Source: Dioscorea cayenensis subsp. rotundata (Eukaryota; Streptophyta; Magnoliopsida; Dioscoreales; Dioscoreaceae). Taken from it: a stretch of 64,000 nucleotides of DNA. Positions 63,834-64,000 of this stretch are shown here, one piece after another. The stretch covers positions 17,938,100-18,002,099 of the forward strand of contig NC_052473.1 of the NCBI RefSeq assembly GCF_009730915.1, written 5' to 3'. The position numbers and the translations under genes were made by a program. Numbering within the stretch: position 1 is the stretch's first letter; each line of letters starts with the position of its first letter. Under the pieces are notes generated by a model, which saw only the letters and a list, made by a program, of their open reading frames with translations, searched no databases and was not told where the DNA came from.

Positions 63834-64000
63834 GCGAGAGCCTTTAACGGGTTGGATAGATAACGGGCCGGATCCGTTTCATCTAAACCCGACCCGATAA
63901 ATCATCCGATCCGAATCCAATACTGAACCCGCTAAGCTAAACGGGTCGGATCCGGTTCTTTTTAAATTGATTTTTTGACTTTTACATAATTAAGATTGCT

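Overview
The window is nuclear DNA from a flowering plant. It holds spliced genes with GT/AG introns, plant-type gene families (fasciclin-like AGP, AINTEGUMENTA-like AP2, group-D MAPKK, group-A MAPK, cytochrome P450 reductase, SmF) and many plant transposons in AT-rich intergenic DNA. The GC-rich first exon of the P450 reductase hints at a monocot. A short TTAGGG-type (not TTTAGGG) interstitial repeat would fit Asparagales, but that is only a hint. Four runs of exactly 1000 N (2848-3847, 13938-14937, 18943-19942, 46879-47878) are scaffold placeholders of unknown true size.

Layout, 0-20 kb: decayed copia element (about 0.5-2.8 kb), gap, a full-length but frameshifted LINE with a perfect 13-bp target-site duplication (4.09-10.31 kb), gypsy-like LTR sequence (about 12.8-13.9 kb), gap, then a small gap-bounded contig (14.9-18.9 kb) carrying one MAPK exon on the minus strand. 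20-31 kb: the 3' half of a copia element with an open pol frame, whose 3' LTR ends 16 bp before the ATG of a MAPKK gene; then an 18-exon NADPH-cytochrome P450 reductase gene on the minus strand. 31-38 kb: an intronless fasciclin-like arabinogalactan protein gene, a decayed LINE, an LTR-like block containing an RPL12 gene fragment, a minisatellite, and a small frameshifted gene. 38-45 kb: gene-poor DNA with SINE-like elements, CACGTG clusters and the interstitial telomere-like repeat. 45-49.5 kb: an AINTEGUMENTA/PLETHORA-like gene with many 1-2-nt indels, cut by a gap, then the last two exons of a MPK6-like MAPK. 49.5-60 kb: repeat-rich mosaic of a duplicated AT-rich repeat, a copia LTR with a nested hAT element, a decayed copia body, a two-exon fragment of a long-chain acyl-CoA synthetase gene, and two tandem MAPKK pseudogenes derived from the same family as the 22.6-kb gene. 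61.7-63.8 kb: a complete five-exon gene for spliceosomal protein SmF.

The apparently functional genes are CPR (apart from one suspicious base), FLA, SmF, the MAPK 3' end and perhaps the MAPKK. They do not form a pathway; MAPKK and MAPK could act in one cascade but nothing here proves it. I found no evidence of a wholly new system. The most interesting features are mosaics of host-gene fragments and transposons, an LTR placed as promoter of a kinase gene, dense CACGTG clusters, and signs that the 14.9-18.9 kb contig may be misplaced.
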